Shown here in pieces: positions 4,938-12,176 of a stretch of 15,541 nt of DNA. The position numbers were made by a program, and so were the translations under genes. The notes under the pieces are model-generated. The model was not told where the DNA came from and ran no database searches. It saw only the letters and a list, made by a program, of their open reading frames with translations. The stretch spans positions 1 to 15,541 of the forward strand of contig DATJNS010000135.1 of assembly GCA_035507915.1 (NCBI GenBank), read 5' to 3'. Each line of letters opens with the position of its first letter. The stretch's first letter is position 1. The DNA comes from JACQAI01 sp035507915. GTDB taxonomy: Bacteria > Pseudomonadota > Alphaproteobacteria > Elsterales > Elsteraceae.

Positions 4938-7556
4938 ATGAGCCACATCACCCGCATCGAGATCGCGCCCGGGATCTCATGGGTCGAGATTCCCGCGGCG
5001 GATCTCCGCATCCTGTGCGGCTGCCCGGCCGACAGCGTCAAGCATCTGGCGCGCCGCAACCTGATCCGTCCGACCGAGATCGGCGGCGTCGCCTGCGAGA
5101 CCGGGCCCAACGCGATCCTGCTGTCGGACGTCATGGTGCAGCACGGCGCGTTCTGCAACATGGCGGAGTTCCCGGTGCTCCAGATGCTGTATCGGCAGGG
5201 CATGATGCTGCCGAAGCATCCGTGCAACACCGGCGTGAAGCCGCTGCTGATCGGCCGCCGCGACGCGGTCGAGTCGCAGATGCAATACATCTATCGCGGC
5301 AATTACGGCCTGATCTCCGAGGAGGAGATCCTCGCCACCGGCGTCGCGCCCGAGCAGGCGCGCGCCATGATGCGGCTCAAGCTGCGCTTCGCGTTCGGGC
5401 GCATCCAGCACCCGCGCGAGCTGCTCGACGCGCTGGTGCTGCGCGAGGGCGCCGACGACGTCGAGATCCGCGGCGGCGCCACGGTGCGCCGCGTCGCCCT
5501 CAACGTGTTCGAGTTCGGCTTCCAGGGCGAGCGCGAGCGCGTCGACCTCAACCTGCCGCCCTACGAGACCTACGAGTGCCCCTATCAGCTCGGCGCCTAC
5601 CAGTTCCAGCGCGAGTACTTCGCGGTGGTGCATTCGGGCGAGGGCGACGGCTGGGACATGCGCCGGCCGACCATGGGCGCCGTGCTGCTCTACCAGGGCC
5701 GCATCTACCTGGTCGACGCCGGCCCCAATCTGCCCTACACGCTCGCGGCGCTCGGCATCGGGGTCAACGAGATCGAGGGGATCTTCCACACCCACTGCCA
5801 CGACGACCACTTCGCCGGCCTGCCCGCGCTGATCCAGGGCGACCGCCGCATCAAGCATTTCGCGACGCCGCTGGTGCGCGCCAGCGTGAGCAAGAAGCTG
5901 ACCGCGCTGCTCGGCGTGGAGGACCGCGACTTCCACGAATATTTCGAGGTCGTCGACCTGCGGCCCGACGAATGGAACGACATCGACGGGCTGGAGGTGC
6001 GCCCGGTGCCGTCGCCCCATCCGGTCGAGACGACGGTCTTCTTCTTCCGCACCCTGATGGCGGGCGGCTGGCGCACCTACGCGCACCTGGCCGACATCGT
6101 CGCCATGAAGACGCTGGACGGCATGGTGACCGACGATCCGGCGGCGCCCGGCATCGACCGCGCCGGCTTCGAGCGCGTGCGCCAGTCCTACCTCGAGCCC
6201 GCCGACGTCAAGAAGGTCGACATCGGCGGCGGCATGATCCACGGCGACGCCGCGGATTTCCGGCACGACAAGTCGGGCAAGATCATCCTCGCCCATACCG
6301 CGCTCAAGCTCACCGACGAGCAGAAGCAGATCGGCTCCGGCGGCTCGTTCGGCACCGTCGACGTGCTGGTGCCGAGCCACCGCGACTTCACCGCGCGCGC
6401 CGCCTTCTACCATCTCAGCAGCTACATCCCGAACGTGTCGCGCGACCATCTGTCGGCGCTGCTCAACGCGCCGATCCGCAGCTTCAACCCCGAGACCCTG
6501 CTGCTCAAGGAGGGCCAGGATCACGACAGCATCTTCCTGCTGCTGACCGGGCAGGTCGAGATGCTGCACGCCCAATCGTCGTTCCGCAGCGTGCTGACGA
6601 GCGGCGCGCTGCTCGGCGAGATGAGCGCGCTCAACGGCCTGCCGATGCAGGAGAGCTATCGCGCGCTGACCTTCGTGCAGGCGCTCGACCTGCCGTGCGA
6701 CCTCTACGTGCGCTTCGTGCAGCGCCACGAGCTGCTGGCCGACATCTCGCATCTGATGAAGGGGCGGGAGTTCCTGCGCCGGACCTGGCTGTGCAGCGGC
6801 ATCATGTCGACCGGCACGCTGAACGCGATCGCCAAGGCGGTGACGCTGCGCCAGCTGGCCGAGGGCGACGTCTGGAGCGACCGCACGCGGTCGGTCGGCA
6901 TCGTGAGGAGCGGGCGGATTCGCCGGACCCTGGCCGGCCAGGAGCTCGAGGTGCTCGAGACCGGCGACGCGTTCGGCGAGGAGGAGGCGGTGTTCGGCGC
7001 GCCCGCCTTCACGACCTTGACGGCGAGCGAGCCGACCGAGGTGCTGCTGATCCCGAGCGAGCTCGTGCGCAGCATCCCGAGCGTGCGCTGGAAGCTGTTC
7101 GAGAGCTACGCGCGGCGCACCAGCCTGGAGGCCAGCGGTGCGGCGAGCACGCGCCACCTGCTGCAATGGCACGACGAGTATCGCGTCAACGTGCGGACCA
7201 TCGACCAGCAGCACCAGCGCCTGCTCGCCATCGCGAACAAGCTGCTGACCGAGGTCGAGGCCGGCAAGGGCCGCGACGCCGTGGCGGAGACGCTCGACCG
7301 CCTGCTCGGCTACACGCTCTATCACTTCACCGAGGAGGAGAAGCTGCTCGGGCGCTACGGCTACCCGGAGTCCGCCGACCACGCGGCGCGCCACAAGAAG
7401 CTGATGGCGCAGGTCGAGGCGTTCGTCACCGAGCTGCAGGACGGCAGCGTGTCGGCCGACGACCTGCTCGAGTTCGTCCACAAGTGGGTGGTCAACCACA
7501 TCCTGATCGAGGATCGCAAGTTCGGCCCGTTCCTCAACGAGCGCGGCGTCTACTGA
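4938..7556 (+). CDS. MBL-fold / double cNMP-binding-like / hemerythrin fusion protein
   Basis: An 872-residue soluble protein with four recognisable parts. Residues 1-210 are an unrecognised region rich in motifs (ILCGCPADSVKHL, MLYRQGMMLP, YIYRGNYGLISEEE). Residues about 215-490 look like a metallo-beta-lactamase fold: H286, H288, D290 and H291 fit H-x-H-x-D-H, with H361, D386 and H453 or H481 as candidate further ligands. Residues about 505-600 and 625-720 are two CRP-like cyclic-nucleotide-binding folds. The first has GE (560-561) and R575-A576; the second has GE (680-681) but lacks the phosphate-binding arginine. Residues about 741-868 are a bacteriohemerythrin with all seven di-iron ligands: H759, H796, E800, H815, H819, H854 and D859. 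Hemerythrins bind O2 and sometimes NO. No DNA-binding or kinase domain is visible, so output may pass through the MBL domain. It is second in an FNR-type operon and has no obvious ribosome site. Hydrolase activity and the nucleotide ligand are unknown. Confidence 0.9.
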   Translation: MSHITRIEIAPGISWVEIPAADLRILCGCPADSVKHLARRNLIRPTEIGGVACETGPNAILLSDVMVQHGAFCNMAEFPVLQMLYRQGMMLPKHPCNTGVKPLLIGRRDAVESQMQYIYRGNYGLISEEEILATGVAPEQARAMMRLKLRFAFGRIQHPRELLDALVLREGADDVEIRGGATVRRVALNVFEFGFQGERERVDLNLPPYETYECPYQLGAYQFQREYFAVVHSGEGDGWDMRRPTMGAVLLYQGRIYLVDAGPNLPYTLAALGIGVNEIEGIFHTHCHDDHFAGLPALIQGDRRIKHFATPLVRASVSKKLTALLGVEDRDFHEYFEVVDLRPDEWNDIDGLEVRPVPSPHPVETTVFFFRTLMAGGWRTYAHLADIVAMKTLDGMVTDDPAAPGIDRAGFERVRQSYLEPADVKKVDIGGGMIHGDAADFRHDKSGKIILAHTALKLTDEQKQIGSGGSFGTVDVLVPSHRDFTARAAFYHLSSYIPNVSRDHLSALLNAPIRSFNPETLLLKEGQDHDSIFLLLTGQVEMLHAQSSFRSVLTSGALLGEMSALNGLPMQESYRALTFVQALDLPCDLYVRFVQRHELLADISHLMKGREFLRRTWLCSGIMSTGTLNAIAKAVTLRQLAEGDVWSDRTRSVGIVRSGRIRRTLAGQELEVLETGDAFGEEEAVFGAPAFTTLTASEPTEVLLIPSELVRSIPSVRWKLFESYARRTSLEASGAASTRHLLQWHDEYRVNVRTIDQQHQRLLAIANKLLTEVEAGKGRDAVAETLDRLLGYTLYHFTEEEKLLGRYGYPESADHAARHKKLMAQVEAFVTELQDGSVSADDLLEFVHKWVVNHILIEDRKFGPFLNERGVY

Positions 7557-7577
7557 CGCGCCAAGGCGGGGCCGCGG

Positions 7578-7619
7578 TTGATCCAGGTCAAGAGCGATCG
7601 CCGCCCCGGTCGCTATCCT
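7578..7619 (+). promoter_or_regulatory. FNR/FixK-type promoter for DUF992 and Hsp20 genes
   Basis: TTGATCCAGGTCAA at 7578-7591 is an FNR-family box with one mismatch in the right half-site. Centred at 7584.5, it predicts a start at about 7626. TATCCT at 7614-7619 sits exactly at -12 to -7 and is the best -10 element in the window. This is the clearest class II promoter of the set. It leaves a leader of about 50 bases before the DUF992 ATG. Confidence 0.8.
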
Positions 7620-7675
7620 GATCATTCGGACGATCGGTGCCGATCCCGGCGCTGATCCATGAAAGGATCAACATC

Positions 7676-8146
7676 ATGAAGCGATTCATTCCGGCGATCG
7701 TTGCCGCTGCCGCGTTTTGCGCGGTGCCGGCGATGGCGGACGCCCCGGGCGTGAAGGTCGGCGTGCTGTCGTGCAACGTCGATAGCGGCTGGGGATTCGT
7801 GTTCGGCTCCTCGCGCGACCTCAAATGCACCTACACGCCCACCGGCGGCAAGCCCGAGCATTATGCCGGCAACGTCAGCAAGTTCGGCGTCGATATCGGC
7901 TACTCGGGCGGCAACGTCATCGTCTGGGCCGTGTTCTCGCCGACGACCAACCTCGCCCCGGGCGCACTGAGCGGCGAGTACGCCGGCGCGACCGGCGGCG
8001 CGGCCGTGGTCGGCGGTGTCGGGGCGAACGTGCTGGTCGGCGGCTCCAACAAGTCGCTGTCGCTGCAGCCGGTCAGCATCGAGGGCTATTCCGGCCTCAA
8101 CGTGGCCGGCGGCATTGCCGTGATCAGCCTGCAGCCGAAGGACTGA
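7676..8146 (+). CDS. DUF992 family exported protein
   Basis: A 156-residue protein with a clear Sec signal peptide (MKRF, then a hydrophobic core, cleavage likely after AMA at residue 21). The mature part has the conserved DUF992 pattern: VGVLSCNV, GWGFVFGSSRDLKC, KFGVDIGY, VIVWAVFSPT, PGALSGEYAGAT, GVGANVLVGGS, SLQPVSIEG and GLNVAGGIAVISL. Two cysteines remain after cleavage (C33 and C51) and may form a disulfide in the periplasm. The family is known mainly from Alphaproteobacteria and has no established function. AAAGGA about nine bases upstream supports the ATG at 7676; a GTG in frame at 7637 would spoil the signal peptide. It is the first gene after a strong FNR-type promoter and probably forms a unit with the Hsp20 gene 61 bases downstream. 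Confidence 0.9.
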   Translation: MKRFIPAIVAAAAFCAVPAMADAPGVKVGVLSCNVDSGWGFVFGSSRDLKCTYTPTGGKPEHYAGNVSKFGVDIGYSGGNVIVWAVFSPTTNLAPGALSGEYAGATGGAAVVGGVGANVLVGGSNKSLSLQPVSIEGYSGLNVAGGIAVISLQPKD

Positions 8147-8167
8147 GACGACGCGTGACCGCGATGG

Positions 8168-8180
8168 TGCGTGTCACGCA
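8168..8180. repeat. Perfect short palindrome before the Hsp20 gene
   Basis: TGCGTG-T-CACGCA is a perfect six-base inverted repeat around a single T, 27 bases upstream of the Hsp20 ATG. It might be an operator or simply chance. It does not resemble CIRCE or an FNR-type site. Confidence 0.3.
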
Positions 8181-8207
8181 GCCAATCATCGAGAAGGAGC
8201 CACCACC

Positions 8208-8747
8208 ATGCCCGATACCCCAATCCCGGTGAAGAAAGAGGAGTTGAAGGCGACGGTGCCGGCGACCCGCCGCACCGGCGTCGATCTCTGGCATTCGTTC
8301 CACAGCGAGATCGATCGCCTGTTCGATCGCTTCTCACCCGGCGTCGCGCTGCCGTCGTTCGGACGCTTCTTTCATCCGGCCGCGCGGGTCGACAGCGGCT
8401 TCGAGCTGTCGATCCCGGCGGTCGACGCGACCGAGGAGGAGACCGCCTATCGCATCACCGCCGAGATCCCCGGCATGAGCGAGAAGGACGTCGAGGTCAA
8501 TCTGTCCGACGGCATGATCACGATCAAGGGCGAGAAGCGCGAGGAGAAGGAGCAGAAGGGCAAGAACTATTACCTGTCCGAGCGGCGCTACGGATCGTTC
8601 CAGCGCTCGTTCGACGTTCCCGACAGCGTCGATCGCGACAAGATCGACGCGACGTTCGACAAGGGCGTGCTGACCCTGATGCTGCCCAAGAAGCCGGAAG
8701 CGGTGAGGCAGCAGAAGAAGATCGAGGTCAAGGCGAAGCAGGCCTGA
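8208..8747 (+). CDS. Small heat shock protein, Hsp20 family
   Basis: A 179-residue ATP-independent holdase chaperone. The N-terminal arm (about 1-66) includes VDLWHSFHSEIDRLFDRF, typical of class A bacterial Hsp20 proteins. The alpha-crystallin domain runs from about 67 to 165, with AYRITAEIPGMSEKDVEV, GMITIKGEKREE, YGSFQRSFDVP and the signature GVLTLMLPK (153-161). A C-terminal I-x-V motif (I172-V174) is the usual docking anchor for oligomer assembly. GAGAAGGAG ahead of the ATG is a good ribosome site. No alphaproteobacterial RpoH-type promoter or CIRCE element is visible in the short gap upstream. Expression therefore probably comes from the FNR-type promoter before the DUF992 gene, which would tie this chaperone to low oxygen rather than to heat. 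A strong hairpin follows the gene. Confidence 0.95.
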   Translation: MPDTPIPVKKEELKATVPATRRTGVDLWHSFHSEIDRLFDRFSPGVALPSFGRFFHPAARVDSGFELSIPAVDATEEETAYRITAEIPGMSEKDVEVNLSDGMITIKGEKREEKEQKGKNYYLSERRYGSFQRSFDVPDSVDRDKIDATFDKGVLTLMLPKKPEAVRQQKKIEVKAKQA

Positions 8748-8760
8748 GCCTCGTACGGGC

Positions 8761-8795
8761 GGAACGGCGGCGCGCTTCGCGGGCGCTGCCGTTTC
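8761..8795 (+). terminator. Strong hairpin ending the DUF992-Hsp20 unit
   Basis: GGAACGGCGGCGC (8761-8773) pairs along its full 13 bases with GCGCTGCCGTTTC (8783-8795), allowing two G-U pairs, around a nine-base loop. It begins 13 bases after the Hsp20 stop. The descending arm ends in TTTC, so the T-run is short, but stem length and position support transcription termination or mRNA 3'-end protection. Confidence 0.6.
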
Positions 8796-8851
8796 GCGCC
8801 GCTCTCGAGCCGCGGCGGCGCTCACTGGCCGGAATTCGAAAGGTGATATCG

Positions 8852-9286
8852 ATGCGTATGAGAACCTGGGCGCGCGTGGCTGTCACGCTGTGGCTCGTCG
8901 GATCGTTGGGTCTTGCCTCGTCGACCGCGCAGGCCCAGCGACCCGGCCACGATTTCCATGGTCGCGATTTTCATGGCTTCACCCCCCACGAGCGCGTCGT
9001 CTGGCAGAGCGGACGTTGGGTGCACGACTGGCACGACGGCCGCTTCGGCTGGTGGTGGTCGGTCGACGGCTTCTGGTATTTCTATCCGGAGCCGGTCTAC
9101 CCCTATCCGGTCTACGTGCCGCCGGCGATCGTGGTGCAGCAACCACCGCCGGTTCCGACCGGGCTGCCGCCGGCCCAGTCTTGGTATTACTGCGACGATC
9201 CGCAGGGCTATTACCCCTACGTCGCGTCGTGCAACGGCGCGTGGCGCGCCGTTCCGGTCACGCCGCCCGCAGCGCCTCAGAAATAG
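8852..9286 (+). CDS. Small exported Pro/Trp/Tyr-rich protein, function unknown
   Basis: A 144-residue protein with a Sec signal peptide (cleavage likely after AQA, residue 28). The mature part begins with a His/Phe/Asp repeat (HDFHGRDFHGF). An aromatic section follows (WWWSVDGFWYFYPEPVYPYP), then a proline-rich linker and the ending WYYCDDPQGYYPYVASC with two cysteines (C114 and C127). This C-terminal pattern (YYC ... GYYPYV ... C ... W) recurs in many small proteobacterial envelope proteins of unknown role, and the cysteines probably form a disulfide. AAAGGTGA about seven bases upstream supports the ATG at 8852; a second in-frame ATG at 8858 is possible. It starts after the Hsp20 hairpin and is followed 12 bases later by a lipoprotein gene, so the two are probably co-expressed. 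The name of the family is not known to me. Confidence 0.8.
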   Translation: MRMRTWARVAVTLWLVGSLGLASSTAQAQRPGHDFHGRDFHGFTPHERVVWQSGRWVHDWHDGRFGWWWSVDGFWYFYPEPVYPYPVYVPPAIVVQQPPPVPTGLPPAQSWYYCDDPQGYYPYVASCNGAWRAVPVTPPAAPQK

Positions 9287-9298
9287 CGAGAAATCGTC

Positions 9299-9763
9299 AT
9301 GGCCCAGCTCAGAATTCGGGCGTTGATCGCCGCCTGCGCGTTGATCGCCGGCTGCGTCGCGCAGCCCACCGGCCCGACCGTCAACGTCATGCCCGCGCCG
9401 AACAAGCCGTTCGCGGTCTTCGAGCAGGATCAAGCGGCCTGCAAGCAATATGCGGACCAGCAGGTCGCCGGCGGCGCCGAGCAGGCGAACGAACGGGAGG
9501 TTGGCACCGCCGCGGTCGGCACCGTGCTGGGCGCCGGGCTCGGTGCGGCAGTGGGCGGCGGACGCGGCGCCGCCGTCGGCGCCGGCACCGGTGCGATCGC
9601 GGGCACCGCGATCGGCGCGGCGCCGGCGCAGCGCGCCCAGTGGACCCTCCAGCAGCGCTACGACATGGCCTACGAGCAGTGTATGTATGCCAAGGGCAAC
9701 CAGGTTCCGGGTTTCCAGCCCGCCATGCCGCCGCCGCCACCCCCGCCGCCGCCTGTCCGGTAG
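9299..9763 (+). CDS. Glycine-zipper lipoprotein
   Basis: A 154-residue predicted lipoprotein. The signal sequence ends in the lipobox I16-A17-G18-C19. The mature protein has a short linker, a small helical part with C48, and a Gly/Ala zipper at about 69-108 (VGTVLGAGLGAAVGGG and GAGTGAIAGTAIGAA) of the kind found in outer-membrane lipoproteins and OmpA-associated glycine-zipper proteins. A helical QQRYDMAYEQCMYAKG segment with C128 follows, then a run of prolines to the C-terminus. C48 and C128 could form a disulfide. The protein probably sits in the outer membrane or lies along it, but its job is unknown. It starts 12 bases after the preceding exported-protein gene with only a weak ribosome site (GCGAGAAA), consistent with coupled translation. 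Confidence 0.8.
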   Translation: MAQLRIRALIAACALIAGCVAQPTGPTVNVMPAPNKPFAVFEQDQAACKQYADQQVAGGAEQANEREVGTAAVGTVLGAGLGAAVGGGRGAAVGAGTGAIAGTAIGAAPAQRAQWTLQQRYDMAYEQCMYAKGNQVPGFQPAMPPPPPPPPPVR

Positions 9764-9828
9764 CGACCGTTCGCGTCTGAGGGCCCGCCGAACAAGCGTT
9801 GCCGGGTCGCCGGCTGGAGGAAGCTCCC

Positions 9829-10410
9829 ATGGGCACGCACCTCGAAGGAATCCTGCACCGGATCCACGAGGCCGAGCGCGAGCTCGACCGCGCGACCGCG
9901 GATTGGCGCCGCGAGGTCAAGTTCGCGCGCGCCGAGGCGGTGCGATTTTCCAGGGAGATTCGCGTCGAGCAGCGAAAGCTGCGCCGGAGCCTGCTCGAGC
10001 ACGTCCGCAGCATCGGAATCCTGGTCTGGCTGACCGCGCCGGTCATCTACGCCATGATCATTCCGCTGGTGCTGACGGATATTTTCGCCACCGCCTATCA
10101 GTGGATCTGCTTTCCGGTCTACGGCATGCCCCGCGTCCGGCGGTCCGATTACGTCGTGCTCGACCGGCACCGGCTGAGCTATCTCAACGCGATCGAGAAG
10201 CTGAACTGCGTCTATTGCGGTTACGCCAACGGCGTGATCGCCTATGCGCGCGAGCTCGCGAGCCGGACCGAGCAGTTCTTCTGCCCGATCAAGCACGCCA
10301 TGCCGGTTCCCGCGCCGCACGGCCGATATTCCCGTTTCGTCGACTACGGCGACGCCAAGGGGTATCGCGAGCAGATCGCCAATCTCAGGAAGACCGTCGG
10401 CGAGCCCTGA
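9829..10410 (+). CDS. Membrane protein with coiled coil and Cys-x-x-Cys motif
   Basis: A 193-residue protein. Residues about 8-58 are a charged, likely coiled-coil helix. Residues about 61-98 are hydrophobic (IGILVWLTAPVIYAMIIPLV and onward), enough for one long or two short membrane segments. The C-terminal 95 residues carry C127-V-Y-C130, then RTEQFFC152PIKH156. Two cysteine pairs or a C-C-C-H set could bind zinc or another metal, or be redox active; C94 is at the end of the membrane segment. I have a general impression that the NCVYCGYANG and RTEQ-CPIKHA patterns are conserved in proteobacterial proteins of unknown function, but cannot name a family. GGAGGAAG seven bases upstream fixes the ATG at 9829; a TTG in frame at 9799 is less likely. 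It faces the histidine kinase gene, tail to tail, 24 bases away. Confidence 0.8.
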   Translation: MGTHLEGILHRIHEAERELDRATADWRREVKFARAEAVRFSREIRVEQRKLRRSLLEHVRSIGILVWLTAPVIYAMIIPLVLTDIFATAYQWICFPVYGMPRVRRSDYVVLDRHRLSYLNAIEKLNCVYCGYANGVIAYARELASRTEQFFCPIKHAMPVPAPHGRYSRFVDYGDAKGYREQIANLRKTVGEP

Positions 10411-10434
10411 GGCGCGGACGCCGGGTGGCGCGGC

Positions 10435-11841
10435 TCACGCGGTGTCCTGCAGCGCCTCGGGCTCGGCGGCCGGCACGGTGAAACGGAAGATCGTGCCGCC
10501 CGCCGGGTTCGCCTCGGCGGTGATCTCGCCGCCATGCGCGGCGATGATCGTGCGCGAGATCGACAGGCCGATCCCCATGCCCTGGGACTTGGTCGTGACG
10601 AACGGCTGGAACAGCTTCGCCATCACCTCGGGCGCCATGCCGGGACCGCTGTCGGCCACGCTGACCCGCACCATGCCGTCCGCCGCCGGCTCGCTGGTGA
10701 CGACGATCGTGCGCCGCGCGGAATCCTGCATCGCCTCGATCGCGTTGCGCAGCAGGTTGAGGAGCACCTGCTGGATCTGGACCTTGTCGATCAGCACGTC
10801 GTCGACCCGCGGGTCGAGCTCGACGGTGATGGCCGTCGTCCGCTCCTTGGCGACCACCAGGGCGAGTGCGCCCGCCTCCTCGACGACCTTGCGCAGGCTC
10901 TCGATCCGGCGCTCGGAGTCGCCGCGCGCGACGAACTCGCGCAGGCGCTGGATGGTGCGGCCGGCGCGCATCGCCTGCTCGGCCGCCTTGGTCATCACCT
11001 CGCGCAAGGTCGGCGCGCGCGCGTCGGTCATCTGCTCGGCGAGGCGCCGGCCGGCCTGCAGATAGTTGCTCATCGCCGTCAGCGGCTGGTTGAGCTCGTG
11101 CGCCAGCGCCGCCGCCATCTCGCCCATCGTGCTGAGCCGCGACACCTGGAGCAGCTCCCCCTGGACCTCGCGCAGCGCGCGCTCGTCGCGATGGCGCTGG
11201 AACAGCAGGGCGCCGAGCGCGGAGAACAGCACCGCGAGAACGCTCGTCGCGGCCGCGAGCCCGGCGAGCAGCAGGGAGTCGCGATCGACGCGCTGCTGGC
11301 GGACCGTGAGCAGCGCGAGCTCGATCCGGCGCATTTGGCCGAGCTCGTCCTGGATGCGCGGGGTGAGCCGCGTCGCTCGCGCGCTGCCGAGCACCTGCAG
11401 GGCGTCGTTCAGGCGGGCGGGACCGAAAGCGACCGCGCGCGCGAGCTCGTCGAGCCGCGCCGCGATCACGGGACGCAGCGCGTCGAGGCGGCCTGCCTGC
11501 TCCGGGTTGTCGGCGATCAAGGCGCCGAGCGTGCCGAGGGTCGCGGGGATCGCGGCGCTCGACTCCTCGTAGCTCGCGCGGTAGCTCGCGTCGCCGGTCA
11601 GCAGGTAGCCGCGCTCTCCCGACTCGGCCTCGAGGAGGTTGCGCGCCACCGCGTTGATCTCGCGCAACACCTCGTTGGTGTGCTCGACCCAGGCGAAGCT
11701 GTCGCGCAGCTGCATGACGTTGATGCCGAGCGCGATCGCGAAGGCGACGGACAGCGCCACCGCGCCGGCGATCAGCGCGGGCACGCGGCCGAGCAGTCGG
11801 CTCAACGTCCGCTCCGGTCGCGGGGGGCGGGCCCGCTGCAA
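10435..11841 (-). CDS. CHASE3 sensor histidine kinase with FixL-like kinase core
   Basis: A membrane-bound sensor kinase of up to 468 residues. A membrane segment at about 21-43 is followed by a periplasmic CHASE3-like domain (about 44-190) with the signature ESGERGYLLTGD. A second membrane segment spans about 196-215. The HisKA domain reads RLSTMGEMAAALAHELNQPL, with the phospho-accepting H248, and is closest in pattern to FixL and DctB-type kinases. The ATPase domain has the N-box (N362, N366), DSGPGM (397-402) and GMGIGLSIS (421-429). No PAS or heme domain is visible, so unlike FixL it should sense something outside the membrane or in it. No response regulator gene lies within the window. 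The start is uncertain: TTG at 11841 opens the frame, but TTG at 11805 has GGAG about eight bases upstream and may be the real start. It is the only complete leftward gene here. Confidence 0.92.
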   Translation of the reverse strand: MQRARPPRPERTLSRLLGRVPALIAGAVALSVAFAIALGINVMQLRDSFAWVEHTNEVLREINAVARNLLEAESGERGYLLTGDASYRASYEESSAAIPATLGTLGALIADNPEQAGRLDALRPVIAARLDELARAVAFGPARLNDALQVLGSARATRLTPRIQDELGQMRRIELALLTVRQQRVDRDSLLLAGLAAATSVLAVLFSALGALLFQRHRDERALREVQGELLQVSRLSTMGEMAAALAHELNQPLTAMSNYLQAGRRLAEQMTDARAPTLREVMTKAAEQAMRAGRTIQRLREFVARGDSERRIESLRKVVEEAGALALVVAKERTTAITVELDPRVDDVLIDKVQIQQVLLNLLRNAIEAMQDSARRTIVVTSEPAADGMVRVSVADSGPGMAPEVMAKLFQPFVTTKSQGMGIGLSISRTIIAAHGGEITAEANPAGGTIFRFTVPAAEPEALQDTA

Positions 11842-12176
11842 GGCACGCGGCGGCGTCCGCAGTCCGTGCCGATGATCAAATTCGTTGCCATGGAGAGGGC
11901 CATGGGTCGGTCGTTGGCCAAACTATAAGGCGACCCGGCGGATGCCGCCAGCGCGTCCGGATTGAGCCCCGGCGCCGCACGCCATCGGATGCCGCACCGA
12001 CGAGTGACGGCCGCTTCGGCGCGGTCGTGCCGGCCTCGCCGTCGATACCATCGTCTTATTGTGTGCCCCCTCGGCCTGGAGCCACCTTCATCGCATCTGC
12101 GCGCGAGATCGGCAGGGCGCTATGCCCCGGAGCGCCATGCCCGTCGTCATCGAGCCGTCGGAGAAAGGCTACCGAC
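11842..12176. other. Divergent intergenic region between kinase and efflux genes
   Basis: This 335-base region separates the leftward kinase gene from the rightward efflux operon. On the minus strand TATAGT (11922-11927) is a good -10 match that could serve the kinase, though the -35 position 17 bases further (TGGCGG) is poor. Two copies of CCATGG (11888-11893 and 11900-11905) stand 12 bases apart in the predicted kinase leader. No TTGA-N6-TCAA site, no repressor-like long palindrome and no convincing promoter for the efflux genes was found. No MarR- or TetR-type regulator gene accompanies the pump. Confidence 0.45.

Noticed and set aside
4977..7625. Very long open frames on the minus strand and in the +2 frame across the hemerythrin fusion gene
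   Set aside because: They are side effects of very high G+C codon use. Only the 4938-7556 frame encodes recognisable domains with conserved ligands.
9734..9756. Run of CCG/CCA/CCC repeats
   Set aside because: It encodes the proline tail of the glycine-zipper lipoprotein and needs no separate explanation as a repeat element.
11507..11520. TTGTCGGCGATCAA, resembling an FNR-type box
   Set aside because: It lies inside the kinase coding region, breaks the TTGA core of one half-site and has no gene start at a suitable distance.
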